Part shown: positions 50,116 to 62,300 of the stretch, in pieces
How positions within the stretch are numbered: position 1 is the first letter of the stretch
Layout of the letters: each line of letters opens with the position of its first letter
Assembly (NCBI GenBank): GCA_024734555.1
Contig: JANPWX010000038.1
Coordinates: 4,276,454-4,340,453 of the forward strand
Source of the DNA: Trochalopteron elliotii
Lineage: Eukaryota; Chordata; Aves; Passeriformes; Leiothrichidae
Direction of reading: 5' to 3'
DNA: 64,000 nucleotides
The notes under the pieces: model-generated
Database searches by the model: none
Told to the model about the DNA's origin: nothing
What the model saw: the letters and a program-made list of their open reading frames with translations, nothing else
Translations under genes and position numbers: made by a program

Positions 50116-53100
50116 GGCTCTTTATTAGAGACAGTAGTGTAAATCTCCAAACAGCAATGCTCAGGGGAAAAGAAAAAACTCAAAATTATAAACAAAGCAA
50201 AACAACTGAATTAGATGGCCAGCAGATAAGAAAAGGCTTCCAGTGTGTCTTGAAGATCTGTGTTGCCCAAGCACTAATATGTTGCCCAGGTTACGCGATT
50301 TTCTAAGTAAGAATCCTTGAAAAGAAGACATCCTGCAGCAAGACATAAAGGGATTGGTTCTGATCTCACATTTGCATGGGATCTACAGTAACTCTCTTGA
50401 ATGCTGTGGAGCATTGCATGTAGAATTCTTCTCTTTCTCAATGTATTGGTAGGCCAGTCCAAGACTATGGTACTCTAAAGGAATTCTTCAGCCTCAGCCA
50501 CAAGTTTCTAAGCTGTGTCCCCACAACTTCGTTCAAAAAGGAAACATCATAGTCTTTATGGATGAGCTTCCTGCAACATCATCATCTTTCTCTGAACACT
50601 TTCCTGGGACTCAACAAATGCTTGAAATCAAAATGCTAAGTTGATGTGCAGGTCATCATGTTGGCTCTCCTTGCCTTTTCTGTTTTAAAAGTCTTTGAAA
50701 GACAAAGCTAACAGATTCACTGCATAAACTGCAATTGAAACAAATCTCTCATCAAAAGTAATTGGAAAGCCAGAATTTCATCTTTGACATATATGTTGTT
50801 TTATATACGCATGTGAGGTGTCTTTTATAAATGCTTCTAGACAGGGCCTAATATGCAATGCAGTCATACAAATTTCCAGCATAATTCTGCCTGAAGATTT
50901 GGGTAGAACTAGATGTTAAATTCATATTTCAGTCCTATCACCTTGTTTGGTTCAACTGAATGATCTTGACAGCTTTCTGCAGATTTAATTTCTTGAGCTC
51001 CCAGAGCTCTTCAGAGCAGAATAAAAATGGTAAGGGATTCATTCCTCACCTCTGCTCACACCTTACCACCAGAGTAAGTGCATGATATGTTTACCTTTTA
51101 AGTGCAGGAGTAAGGCTGCCTTATGTTTTAAACCAGCAAGAGAGCTGTGGGATGCAGTGGGGTGCAAGCTGTGAGGGACGCTCAGTCCTGCCAAGCACCC
51201 AAAAGCACTCAATCTTGTCAAGCACTGTACATTTGACTCAGGCATAGATCCCTGCATTCTGCTGCTGCTGACTGACTGACATAGGAAGCATCATTTATTA
51301 CTCAAATAAAGAGCAAGTCTTCAAGGTAGAATATTTTTGACAATTAATTTCTGCATACGAAACACTCTACCTCATCAGACAAAAGCAAAAAACAGCCTCT
51401 AAAATATATTCATAAAGCAATTGCCAACTCTGTTTCCATGAAACACTGTCTTTAATGTTTACTTACATTGCTGGAGCAGCCATTGATTTTTCATGGAATA
51501 CAGTAATTACATTCTACCCAAAAGTTTTAATGTTGCACATCTTAATTATTTACAACATAATGTGTTTAATGGTGCACTGTATTACTTACTTTGGGTAATA
51601 TATCTCAAACATTATGATACATCAAGCCAGGCAATAAAATTATTATGCAGAGAGAGACAGCTTTACACTTATCCTTCATTGCTGATGTCCCTACTTGTCT
51701 TCTAAGCCTGTGAGTAATTCCCCTCTTTAATTTAGTCAGCTGCCTGGAGGGTTTTCTAGAAAAGTTTCTGATGATCTCAAACTTTACTGAATATGAAATG
51801 GAAAGTACATGCCATTCAATTTATGTTTAACAGTTTATTACTGAGATGCTGGTCCTTTGATGGACCATCTTGCATTAGCAAACACCTAAAAAATTTAAGC
51901 CTTCTGGCTAAAAAAAGAAATAAAAATTATAGATTCCACTAGCATGATGGCCTAGCAATTTCTTTTCTCCTTCGGTAATTTAAATTTGCCTTTCCCCTTT
52001 GGTAATCTCAATTTGTGTATGGTATTGTAACAAGAAAAAAAAAAAAAAGGCAAGAAAGAAGGATTTAGTTCTATTTAGTATATAAGACATCTCTATATCA
52101 TGTGTTCCTACAACAAAAAGGTGTTATTATACAGAAAGACCCCACAAAATTTTAGAATACTCAAACAAAAACATATTTAAGATTGGAGTTTGGGCTCCAA
52201 ACTGAAAAGTCAGAGAGACAATATCTTCTAGAAGTGCAGTTTTTAAAACCACCAGAATGTCAAGGATTTAAACTTAGCCTTTCTAATGGAATGCCTTAGC
52301 AATACACAAATTTCATGTTTTGAAAAAAGAAATAGTGACCTGAGGCCACTCTCAGTCTAGGCCACCTTTTCTATCCTCACTAAACCTGTATTGCTCTGCA
52401 CTCTATCTCATGCTACTCCAGTATTTCTCAGTCAAGTAGCACTCCCCAAAGTGAGAGGTGTGTGGATGCATGGTGGTGGCAGCATGCCCAAAACATGAAG
52501 TATGTGCATGCATGTGTTTGGATATGAAGGAAGAATTTGTTGAAGCAAAGTCATCCCAGCAGTCCAAAGGTGCCACTCCTTACTGGAAGACATGGAAGAC
52601 ACAGTGACAGTACATAGTGCCTACAGGAGGCTGGAGGGAACAAGATCATCATACAACAGCAAAGAAAATACGGGGCAATTTTAAGTAAATTATATTTATT
52701 TTATAGATATAGATAAAAAATATTTTATGTATTACAATTATAAACAGAACAGAAAAGAAAGAAAGAAATTCCTTATCTGAAATAAAATGTTCCCCTGATC
52801 ATACTCAGAGGTTATGCAGTTTATAGACTTCAACTTCTCATGAGCTGTATTAACACAATCATGATTTTAGTCCTAAAAATCAAAGGAAGGAAAGCTCTTC
52901 AAAAAGAGGAAAAATACCTGATATATCATCAGCTCTCTAGAAGCCCTGATTGGCTTTCTTGAGTGTTTTAAGCCTAGCCATACTTATTAGTCATTCTCCA
53001 AAATCAAAACATGTGATTCCTGAAGGGTCTCACTGTTTCTGGAGAACTGAAGGTATTAGATGATCACAGCAGGAAACTAGATCAGATAAGAAAGGCACAG

Positions 53101-56100
53101 AAAAAAAATGTTCTGTAATAGATGTTAAATGGAAGAAACAGCAAATACATTCCTTACTGTGTTTAAATCAACACCAAAAAATAGTCCTGCATTCACTTAA
53201 AAATACCACTTTAAAAAGGAAAGCAGTATAAAATACCAACAGAGTTTCTCTGGGGTTTGCTGCAGACTGATGGTATTAATTCTCTTCTCTCTCTGCTTTT
53301 TAAAGAAGTAGAAGCTGCAATGTTATGAAAGTACAAATCACGCTGAAATACTATCCAGAGGATGGATGTAATGGGCGACCCAGAGTGACAGCATGGATGT
53401 TCTTCAATCCAAAGTGAAAACAGAACAGGGTACTTGTGTGAGCTACAGTGATGAAGTATCTAATTTGTGCTAGATGAGATCACTCCTTTCCATGACTTCA
53501 GTGGGCTCCAGGCTGGTTTTGTGACAGAAAAGTTACAGCAAGATGGACAGTGATTGTCTGCGTACACTTCTGCATGTGTGTATGTGAAAAGGAGAGACAT
53601 GGGTGTGTGCAAACTCACACGCTTTCTAAATCTCACAGGAGCTCCCAAGGGGCTCAGACAATTGGTGATCCCAACTTGTCCAACCACATCTTTCCCTCCA
53701 ACTTTAACCTTATCTCTCCTCTTCCTCTCTGATGCAAAGGGAAGGAAATGAGGTCATACCATTCCTCACCTTCTATTTTGCCATGATATCCCAGCACCTA
53801 GTGCTGCTGGGGGACAAGGGCAGAGGGGAGCACAGAGCAGGGTTACATGGACAGACAGTGGGAACAGCATTACCTGCTACAAGAATGAGAGAACTGCCTT
53901 GGGCTTAGCACTTGAAGTGCTGAGTGAAAGTGCTTGGAAAAACTACTCTGTTGCTAGACAAAACTGAATTTTGGCTATTAGGCTGGAAAGACTTCAGGCA
54001 CTCCTGCCTTAAACTGATACTAAGATAGGAAAAACAAAAGAAAGTAGATATGCTTTTGGGGGAAAGCAACATCAGGTAGGGGTGTTGCTTTTTCAAGACA
54101 AGTAACAAATTCTGAGAGAAAAATGAAAAAGCCTCAAAAGGAATAGATAAAATACAAGACCTCTGATTCAAAGGGAGAACCACAAAGCCAGGGCAAGAAT
54201 TCAATTATACTTGCCTTTCATATAGTTTCTAATTGCTAAGGATCTGTGTTGAAGCAAAGTATGAAGCACTGATCTCAGATGTATAAATTCATGCTCTGAT
54301 AAATAAAACACCTCTGAAGAGAAAAGAGAGGATAATTTCAAGAAAATTTTCCAGGGAAATAATTATTCCTTATTGCAAGGTATGCTAAACAGGACCTCTA
54401 AAACCAGACCTTGACTGGCATGGTTAGATCTGTCCCCCTCCAAAGAGGCATGTCACATTTGAGGTATAACAGTGCAAAAGACAGTGAATGAAAGTGGAAA
54501 CATCCTAAGGTAGAAAAGGAAATTTCCCTGCAAAGTGTGAAGGTTGTTAAACTACCTATAAATCTGCCATATACTCAATGTCCCAGATCAGACAGAGCAA
54601 TGACTTGACCAGGTATCCACTGCCCTGACTCCTTCCCCACTCACCCCTCCACGCATTAAAGTCTGTCTTCACTTAGCTGGTCGAGACCTCAAACTCCACA
54701 ACGCTGCCATAAAAACAGATACAAAGCTTGGCTGAGAGTAGTATTTTACCAGAGGCAGTGGTAAACACCAGTACAAGTCAGATTTGGGGCAGGCTTGTTT
54801 AACTCCATGCTGTTCCTTCCTAGCTGCAAGGCTGCAACTCCATGCCAATTAAGAAAGACGAATCACTTCTTAATTTTTTCATTAAGCATGTGTTTTAGTT
54901 ACTTAGAAGAACACAAAACCTACCCTGAGCAGTAACACTGCTAAGCCCCCACACCTAATTTTTCTCTTTCCCTCAGAGAAGGAAAGCTGACAGCAGCTTC
55001 CAAGAACTTCTGTGAGGAAAGGTCATTCTCTGCTCTCCTGGGACTGACAAAATTTGTTGAAATCTCTTTTTCTTCCCCTTGGAATGTGGCTTCTAGTAAT
55101 GAGCTTGGGTGCTGTACTTGGTTAGCAATTAAGATCTGACTTGTAAATTATAGTAAATACCCGTTGTCTGCAGGTATTTGTAGTTTTTCATTGTGTCAGT
55201 GATGGAAATCCTTCTCTCACTGGCTGAATTCTTCCATCCTTCCCCATCTACATCCATCTACCCAATTGAACTCCTGAAATTTTCCTTGGGGTGAAAAGCG
55301 ATTGCATTTGCTTTGTGTCTTTGTGGGGCAGACAAGAATTTAAAAGATTTAAGCAAAGTTACAAGGGAAAATGTAATGTTTTTTGGAACTTTTAAAACAA
55401 TTTACCTTTCATGCTTCATTCTGAGCTCAGCTCAGAGACTACCCTTTCACAGTCAATCTGTCCCAGCCATCTCTCAATACACTGCAAACAAGATTAAGCT
55501 TTTGTTAGTGTCTCAAAGTCAATCAGGGTCATCTGCAGCAGGCGAGGATTGAAGGTGTTTTTCAACTTGCTCCTTATCCTTTGGTGATAAGGTTCATTCC
55601 TTTTCAACTACATTCCAGATTGCAGGAAATATTTTTTCTCAAACTTTGGAGAACTTCTTCCTTGCCTTTACAGCCATTAACTTTGAAAAATATTTTGTCT
55701 GTAGAACCTTACTCTGAAATATTTTCAGTCTTAACTGCAGCAATGTATACATCTCATTTACAGCTCTCATCTATTCAGCTCTCAACTTTCAGGAGATTGC
55801 TTCCATTTCTTGATATTTAATAATTTCACTCATATTGCTGTTCTTTGCTGTTTTTTTTTTTTTCCTTAGGTTGCTTGGGGTGTTTATTTTAAAGGATTGT
55901 GGTATGCCTTTTTTATCTAGAGCTCATCCACTGTATTTGGTACATTCCTTGAGAAGAATTGTTACAGAGACAGGCTCATAAAGGAGATAACTGAAGCCTG
56001 CAAAGATAATGGTTTGCATTTCAAAGGGATGTTCAGCTGAAAAATATTTATTCCCCTTCTCTGAACAAATGTTCCAGGTATGAGTCTTCATTGCACAAGC

Positions 56101-57245
56101 ACTTCACCATCTGTCAAGTCTTGAGAAGTTAGAAAAAATGCTGATCACTCGTGTGCACCTGTGAACACCAGCTAGAGACTCACTTCTCTCATCACACACA
56201 CTTGTGCCATAGTGACTTTTGTTCCCTGCTCAGTATCTCAGCTTATTTATAGTTCTGCCAACACTTGGTCCAGGGCCAGTGAGATGATACCATACCAAAC
56301 CAAAGAAGAAACATATCTCCTAGCAAAGCATCAAGTTCAAAGCAGGCCAGATAAAACACTCATTTCCAAGCTGTAAGTTATCTTAAAGTTTCCTCCCTTG
56401 CTCATCCTTCATACATGGACATTAGTAAAGTGGTCATCCCTCACCAAAGTGCAGGGACGGCCACATTGGCATCAGGACAGAAAGGTTCGGTAAAAGAAAT
56501 GAGCTTTTCATCTAGAATCCTTCATGGGTGAAATCAAACTTAGGTGATTAAATGTCTGATAAAAGATCTGGTGTGCTCTCTGACCCTGCTAGGAGCTGCT
56601 CACTTGACACCGACTAATTCCATTGGCTTTGGTTGACCATAAAGTGCAGAAAAGCTTTTAGTGTATGAAGTTAAATATTTTTACTGTGATATTGCAACCT
56701 TAAGCTGAGGGCTCAGATGCTAGATGTAAAGAGCAAGAAAGAACCAAAGAAGTGTGACAGCAGAAAAACATTCTGTCTGCATGAAAAAATGGATGTTAAG
56801 GTTTATATCTTGGAAAAGAGTGAATATTGAGTTTTGCTTTTCTGCTCACACACTGAAATTCTCATTCTTGAGAAGATGAAAGCCTTAAAAATGAACTCTT
56901 GCGTGGTTTGTGAGAGCATTTATTCATTTGGAGACAACAAAAACTAAACATAAAATATACTGACCTTAAACATACCCCATTCTCCCTTCCGGTGCAGTCC
57001 CAATAGAATATCATTAACATAACTCACCACAGACACTCAGCACCTGTGGGGTGAAATCCACAGGAGGATTAGAAGGACCATAACTACATTCCTGAATTTT
57101 TTTTGCTTGCCCAAGTGGTTCTAAATGCCAGCAATAAAAATTTAAATGTATAATCATGGTTTATCCCACAACAAACCACCAAGCCAGATGACTCTTGCCA
57201 CCACTTTCTTAGGGCTAGCTTCTGTCTTCAAATTGATTTTAACAG
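50116..57245. other. Non-coding stretch, no gene recognised
   Basis: No named repeat or gene. It contains a possible conserved element (51480-51710), a diverged 27-bp tandem duplication (51965-52015), an A-run (52036-52048), AT-rich sequence at 52680-52745 and a T-run (about 55851-55863). The frames found here are short and overlap each other. Confidence 0.55.
51965..52015. repeat. Diverged 27-bp period tandem duplication
   Basis: TTCTCCTTCGGTAATTTAAATTTG and the next unit TTCCCCTTTGGTAATCTCAATTTG align over 24 bp with a handful of differences, mostly transitions. It is older than the other local duplications in the window. Confidence 0.7.
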
Positions 57246-57363
57246 GACTGTGGGGCAAAAAATGGGCAACTGGGCAAAAAATGCATGAACCCTCAATGTT
57301 TCAGACAGACTTACAGATTACTGCTAACAAAGAGACAGGCATTGGTCTGCTAGACCTGATCAG
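57246..57363 (+). other. Exon-like open segment (weak)
   Basis: Preceded by a pyrimidine-containing acceptor (TTGATTTTAACAG) and followed by ATCAG|GTGCTG, this 118-bp segment is open on the plus strand and would encode LWGKKWATGQKMHEPSMFQT and 19 more residues. An internal tandem repeat of GGGCAAAAAATG weakens the case for real coding sequence. I recognise no family. Confidence 0.12.
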
Positions 57364-58218
57364 GTGCTGAGTAGTGACAGAATTCTGTTTGTACCTTCCT
57401 GTGCCTCATAAGAGTTTCCTGGAACTTTTGTATCTGTTATCTTCTTCCTCTTGATGCTTCCATTTCCTCTGCCATTTTCAGCCATAAACTTTGCAACATC
57501 ACACGTCAAGTTGTAATAAGTGAAGCCACACATATAGATAAAATATGTGCATGCATGCCCACACACAAGCATGCATAAACACAAGAAGTATATAAAGCTG
57601 TACAGGATAAACTGTGCTTTAAATGAGCACAAATAAAAGATTATATTTGGCATTCTCACTGTGTCAAGCTCTTCATCTCCTCGAGATTTCTTCATTCTGT
57701 GATTCTTTTCTGAGCATATGCATACATATTCATGTGTATATAGAATTAAACATCAAGGTATTTACAGCACATAGGAGAACTCATGTCTGTCTAGGAGCAC
57801 AAACTATCTGTTTGCAGTTCTGCCTTGATGCAAAGCAAAGGCTGTGCATCATGTGCACTGTTGCCAGATAGGATCTTCCAGAGACTAATTCTGAATGCTG
57901 GCGGTAAGATTTGTCAGGTTTTGCAATGTAGGAGACTGCTGACAAATCTGACTGAATTACTGCACTGCTGCTTCAGATCTTTGTTACTCTCTCCAAGGTC
58001 AGCTGTCCACTTTGAAAGAACGAAAAGATCCAAACAAATTCAGAGCCAGGCAGAGGTTTGAGCTAGCTCTCCTTCACTCATGCCAGTGGGACAGTAGGAC
58101 TGTTGCATATATAAGGAGGAGTACAAAGTGGAAAGACAGATGATCTGAGAAGACATCTCAGAACAAAAAAGTTCTGAAATGAAGAGAACAACTAGTAAGA
58201 ATTTTAGCTTGTGGTTAC

Positions 58219-58452
58219 CTTAACTTGCATTTTTTCCAGTTGCAGCAAGCAATTTGTACCTGGTCTACAACCAACTCTGCATGAGCAGAAGCCATTTGCA
58301 AACATCCTTCTGATGAAGCTGGAAGCACACTGACTCCCATTAAGAGAATGTACTTCAGAAGTCCAATTCTTTGGGCATCTATTACTATCACTGAGTTTTA
58401 TATCATCTAGCACAAGGGGAGTCCATGGCTATGATCCTCCTTCACCTGGAAT
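58219..58452 (-). other. Exon-like segment, cysteine-rich, with one in-frame stop
   Basis: On the minus strand a good acceptor (TTTTAATTGTTTCAG) and a good donor (AAG|GTAACC) enclose 234 bp, exactly 78 codons. The frame has a single TAG at codon 8; the remaining 70 codons are open. The product has six cysteines (NRCPKNWTSEVHSLNGSQCA, then a FCSC...GC...C cluster) and two N-glycosylation sequons (NWT and NGS), the look of a disulfide-bonded extracellular domain. I do not recognise the family. It could be an old pseudo-exon, an exon using a different start, or chance, since frames of this length are common in the window. Confidence 0.2.
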
Positions 58453-59259
58453 CTGAAACAATTAAAATGACAGTCTCAAATATTGACAGAGAGTGTTGCC
58501 AAAGAGAAATTTGATTAACTGTTCAGGGACATCCATCTTTACTCATTACTTGCTGAAATTGCCCTGTCAGTCAGAGCAGCACAAGCTTTTTGTGTGGAAG
58601 ATTTAGAAAAATCAGACTGAGATGCAATCAAGGGACCTTCTCTGCTCAATTTACACTTGATATTATTTGCAAATCACTTCCTTCAAGTAACAAAATTACT
58701 GTCAGAGAAGAGGACAATGACAGGTTTCCAAATCTTTTTACTTCTCTTAATAACTTCAGTAGGAAATAGGAATCTTGAGATATCTTGAAACCATTTCACA
58801 ACTAAAAGATGCTTCCAACAATAAAATAAAATTCCAAAACAACCAGAAAATCCAAACCAAAACATATATCAAACCAAAACTCTCCTCATCTGTGACCTCT
58901 CATAGAAAAAAGTTCTACCAAACTATAATACCACTAAGTGGTTATCTTGCCTCAGCATGTACTCAATACCTGCCATAATATAAAGAATTAAAACATTCTG
59001 GAATTAAATCCCTGTAACAAATTAAGTTCTTCTAGGATTCTTCTGTGTAGAATATAATTTATATAATAAAATCATTTCTATAATATAATAAAACAGCCTT
59101 GACAATTACAGGGTTTTTAAAATGTGGGGGGGAAAAGAAAAAAGAAAGGTAGAGATAAAAAACCTTTTATTATCTTCTCTTTCTCACAGTTTCTTGAGCA
59201 TATGACTGGACTGAGCCACTGCCTTTACTAATTTTCTGTGCTCTGTCCACTGTCTGCAG

Positions 59260-59394
59260 AGCTTATGAACACAGCCCGGCCCCTCCATAGGAGAGTACTA
59301 CTAATGCAGTTCTTTACACGATTCCCAGAGGACAGGAAATGTCACATACTATATGAAGACCTTTTATTTGAGCTGCAGAAAGTTGGCAGGGATG
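59260..59394 (+). other. Exon-like segment with a strong 3' splice site
   Basis: The upstream sequence has TACTAAT (59226-59232), nearly the ideal branch-point string, then a pyrimidine-rich tract and CTGCAG at 59254-59259, with branch point to AG about 28 bp. The next 135 bp (45 codons) are open and encode LMNTARPLHRRVLLMQFFTR, then FPEDRKCHILYEDLLFELQK; the composition is amphipathic-helical and unlike the low-complexity chance frames nearby. A possible donor, GATG|GTAGGA, closes it. The same frame remains open for about 15 further codons. I do not know the protein. It lies on the opposite strand from the 58219-58452 candidate, so both cannot belong to one gene. Confidence 0.22.
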
Positions 59395-62300
59395 GTAGGA
59401 TTAAGGTTTTGGAGGAAGTTTCAGCAGTTGTTCTGTTTTAATCTCTGGAAGTTCCTGTTTAAATTCTCTGTGTCTGCCTACAGACACCTGCAAGGACAGT
59501 GCTGTGAGGGAGAACTGAGTCTCACTGCTGGACACACAGGCACAGCTGGAGACAACTTTCCAAACTGCACTTCTGTAAAAGCCAGCTATGAGCACGAACC
59601 CATGAGAGGCAGAAAATTTATCTAAGTGGTTCTCTGCTCTGTGCCTCATAGCATGATGCAGATGTAGTCTGACTGTGGTTCCAAACACTGCTAGACAACA
59701 CAGTTTAAGACATCAGAAACCTGTTTAGGCTGGTTGGTTACCAATGAAACCAGTAGCAGAGTTTTAGTGATGTCTTATGATAATATTTTAGGAGATTTCC
59801 TAAAACATTCATAAAAGAAGAAGTGCAAGTGAAGCCTGTATATGCTTTGAATATACTAATACTCAACGCAGCCTGCATAAGAGCATTCAAAAATGGCATA
59901 ATTACATTTTTTATGGATAAACTTTTTAAAAAAGTGAATCTAGATAATTCTTTGCTTGACTTTCTTTGGATAGGTCTAAGTGCTTAAAATATCAAATGAG
60001 GCTAATTCTTAATGATGATTTTACAGATAACAATCAAACACCATCTGACATTTAGGATTAAGTTCTCTCAGAAATGAATCCTAAATGTGCACTTTAAAAT
60101 ACTTTAAGCCTTACTTTAAAAGGCTTACTTTTTCCCTTGCCTCTTTGCAAAAAGACATGAGACAGACACTGAAGAACAAATAAGGCTTTGAAACATTGCA
60201 AACCTCACTCCTGTAACATTCACAAAATGTCAAAAGGATCTTCTTGCCTCCCCCTGTTATACTGCTGCCTTTGAAGACAAAAATGTTAGTTCAAGGATGC
60301 TATTTGAAAGAGAAAACAGTCTGTTATTTCTGGTTTCTCCATTAGTAAAATAGTTACTTGCTGTGAAAGTCTTCATGACAGATATTTACAAAACAAAGAC
60401 ATACCTTTCTTATCAAAGCTCTAAGTTCATAATAGTTTGGGATGCTCTATCACCCACCCCATTCTCTTGCTCCTACGAAGTGAATCAGAAAGTGCACTAT
60501 TGTTATTAAAGACAGCATCCGTTAGGTTTTATATTCCTGTGATAAGGGTTCAACCTTTGCCTGTCCAGGGAAAAAGACTGTATCTGTCTCCCACTGTCCT
60601 GGGAAAAAGATGCAATGCAGCGTTTTTTCTCAAACACAATGGGTAGGTAGAAGTCTGCAAAAGGAACAGTGGAGTGCCTTTGTCAGAGAAATCTACCACA
60701 GCTCTCCAACAGAAACAGCTGACAGAGTCAGACACACAGTACCTTGCCTTACAGAAATACCTCAAGTCTCCCTACTCTGATTAATTGACCAGATATATTC
60801 ATTGGAATCCAATTTAGCTGACTGGGACTGATCCATATTACATTTAAAAGGTGGCAAGACACAGACTTCACCTAATGTCTTGAGCCAGTCTCAGCCTATG
60901 TGTAGTCCATAGGTTACTTTACCTTGTATTTGAGGTCAAGATAACCTTAATCAGCTGTAAAACAATAGAGACTATTTGAAATCACAATGTTTCTGGAAAG
61001 AAACCTAAGCAAGGTATTTTTGAGAATCGTTGCATTCCGATACCAAACGGCAAAGCTATTCCAAAGTACAAAAATAAGCTCTCCCACTTCCAGCACAAAC
61101 TTTTGGATGTAGATGTGTAAAGGGAACATCTACAGCTGGCTGTAGGTTGTGGCAGACTCTGACAAACATGATCCCTGGAGACAGCAGCCTGAACGTGGGA
61201 AGTTAGCAGAAGAGTACCAGAGAGGAGTGGGAGGAAAGATACTGATCTCTGTTATCCTCCTTACCAAAACCTAACTTCTCTGGTGTGCAGCATGGCTTTA
61301 AGGTGCAATGCATTTTGAGATAATTATAACACTACCAAAAGACATCCCAAGGGAGGGTGCCCAGGGTTTCTGCTTCCCCTAAAAACTCCATAGGCTTAAT
61401 GCCCAAAGTCTCCTTACTAAAATGTGAGAAGCTTCTCCATACACCTTTCTGCTGCTATGCTGCAGCTCACAGCTAGAAATCAAGACAAAGCAAGACTGAG
61501 ATCTCTGAGGGCAGTACAGATCGGAACTGCATAATGAGGAAAGAGTCATTACTTTCCATCTCAAGAAGCAGCGTGTATCTCTAACAACTTGTTAAGCAAA
61601 AATGGATGGACGAAGTGACCTTTAAGCTGAGCTAGCTAATATTTAAACAAGAAAAAAATACTCTCATTGGTTCTTACTCTCAGCTTATTTGCTTAATACA
61701 CATTAAGTTAGTATCTCTCCATTTGAATGAGTAAGATCTGGGCTTTTCACTACAAATACATCACATGAAGGTGAACAAGAGAAAAGCCAGCTAATTCCTC
61801 TCTTCTCCAAGAATACCAAGTCTCTCATTTAAGAAACAAGCTTGTGTAGGTTATGAGTGACAGCAAACATTTATGAAAGCACCAGCACACTTGGCTGCCA
61901 CTGGACTAATGTGGCAGGGAGGGGAAATCAGAGTCCTGCATGGAGTGTGCAGGGCAGCAGGGCCTAGGGCATGATTCACTGACATGGTTCATGGCACTAC
62001 AAGAATGGAGTAGTACCTTCAAGTGACTTGGTCAGCCATGACGACAGCTTAAAACTACCTGGGCCTCCATGAGGAATTTGAGAAGATCAAGAGCAAACCG
62101 CAAAGTTTCCATCTCACAACTGCTCTGTCTCCCTGCCAGGTACCTGCACAGTGCAAGAATTCTTGACTGACCAAGTCTAGACAATGAAATTAAAATTTCT
62201 GTAATGTTTTGAGTGATTACAAGTTTCCTACAGGGGAAAAAGAAAACGTCTTATTTGACAAAGTTGGGCTTTTTTCCATAAAAGTGTAATTTTAGTCATA

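Noticed and set aside
57530..57600. Alternating purine-pyrimidine stretch (GTGCATGCATGCCCACACAC) as a Z-DNA or microsatellite element
   Set aside because: Too short and interrupted to stand out from background.
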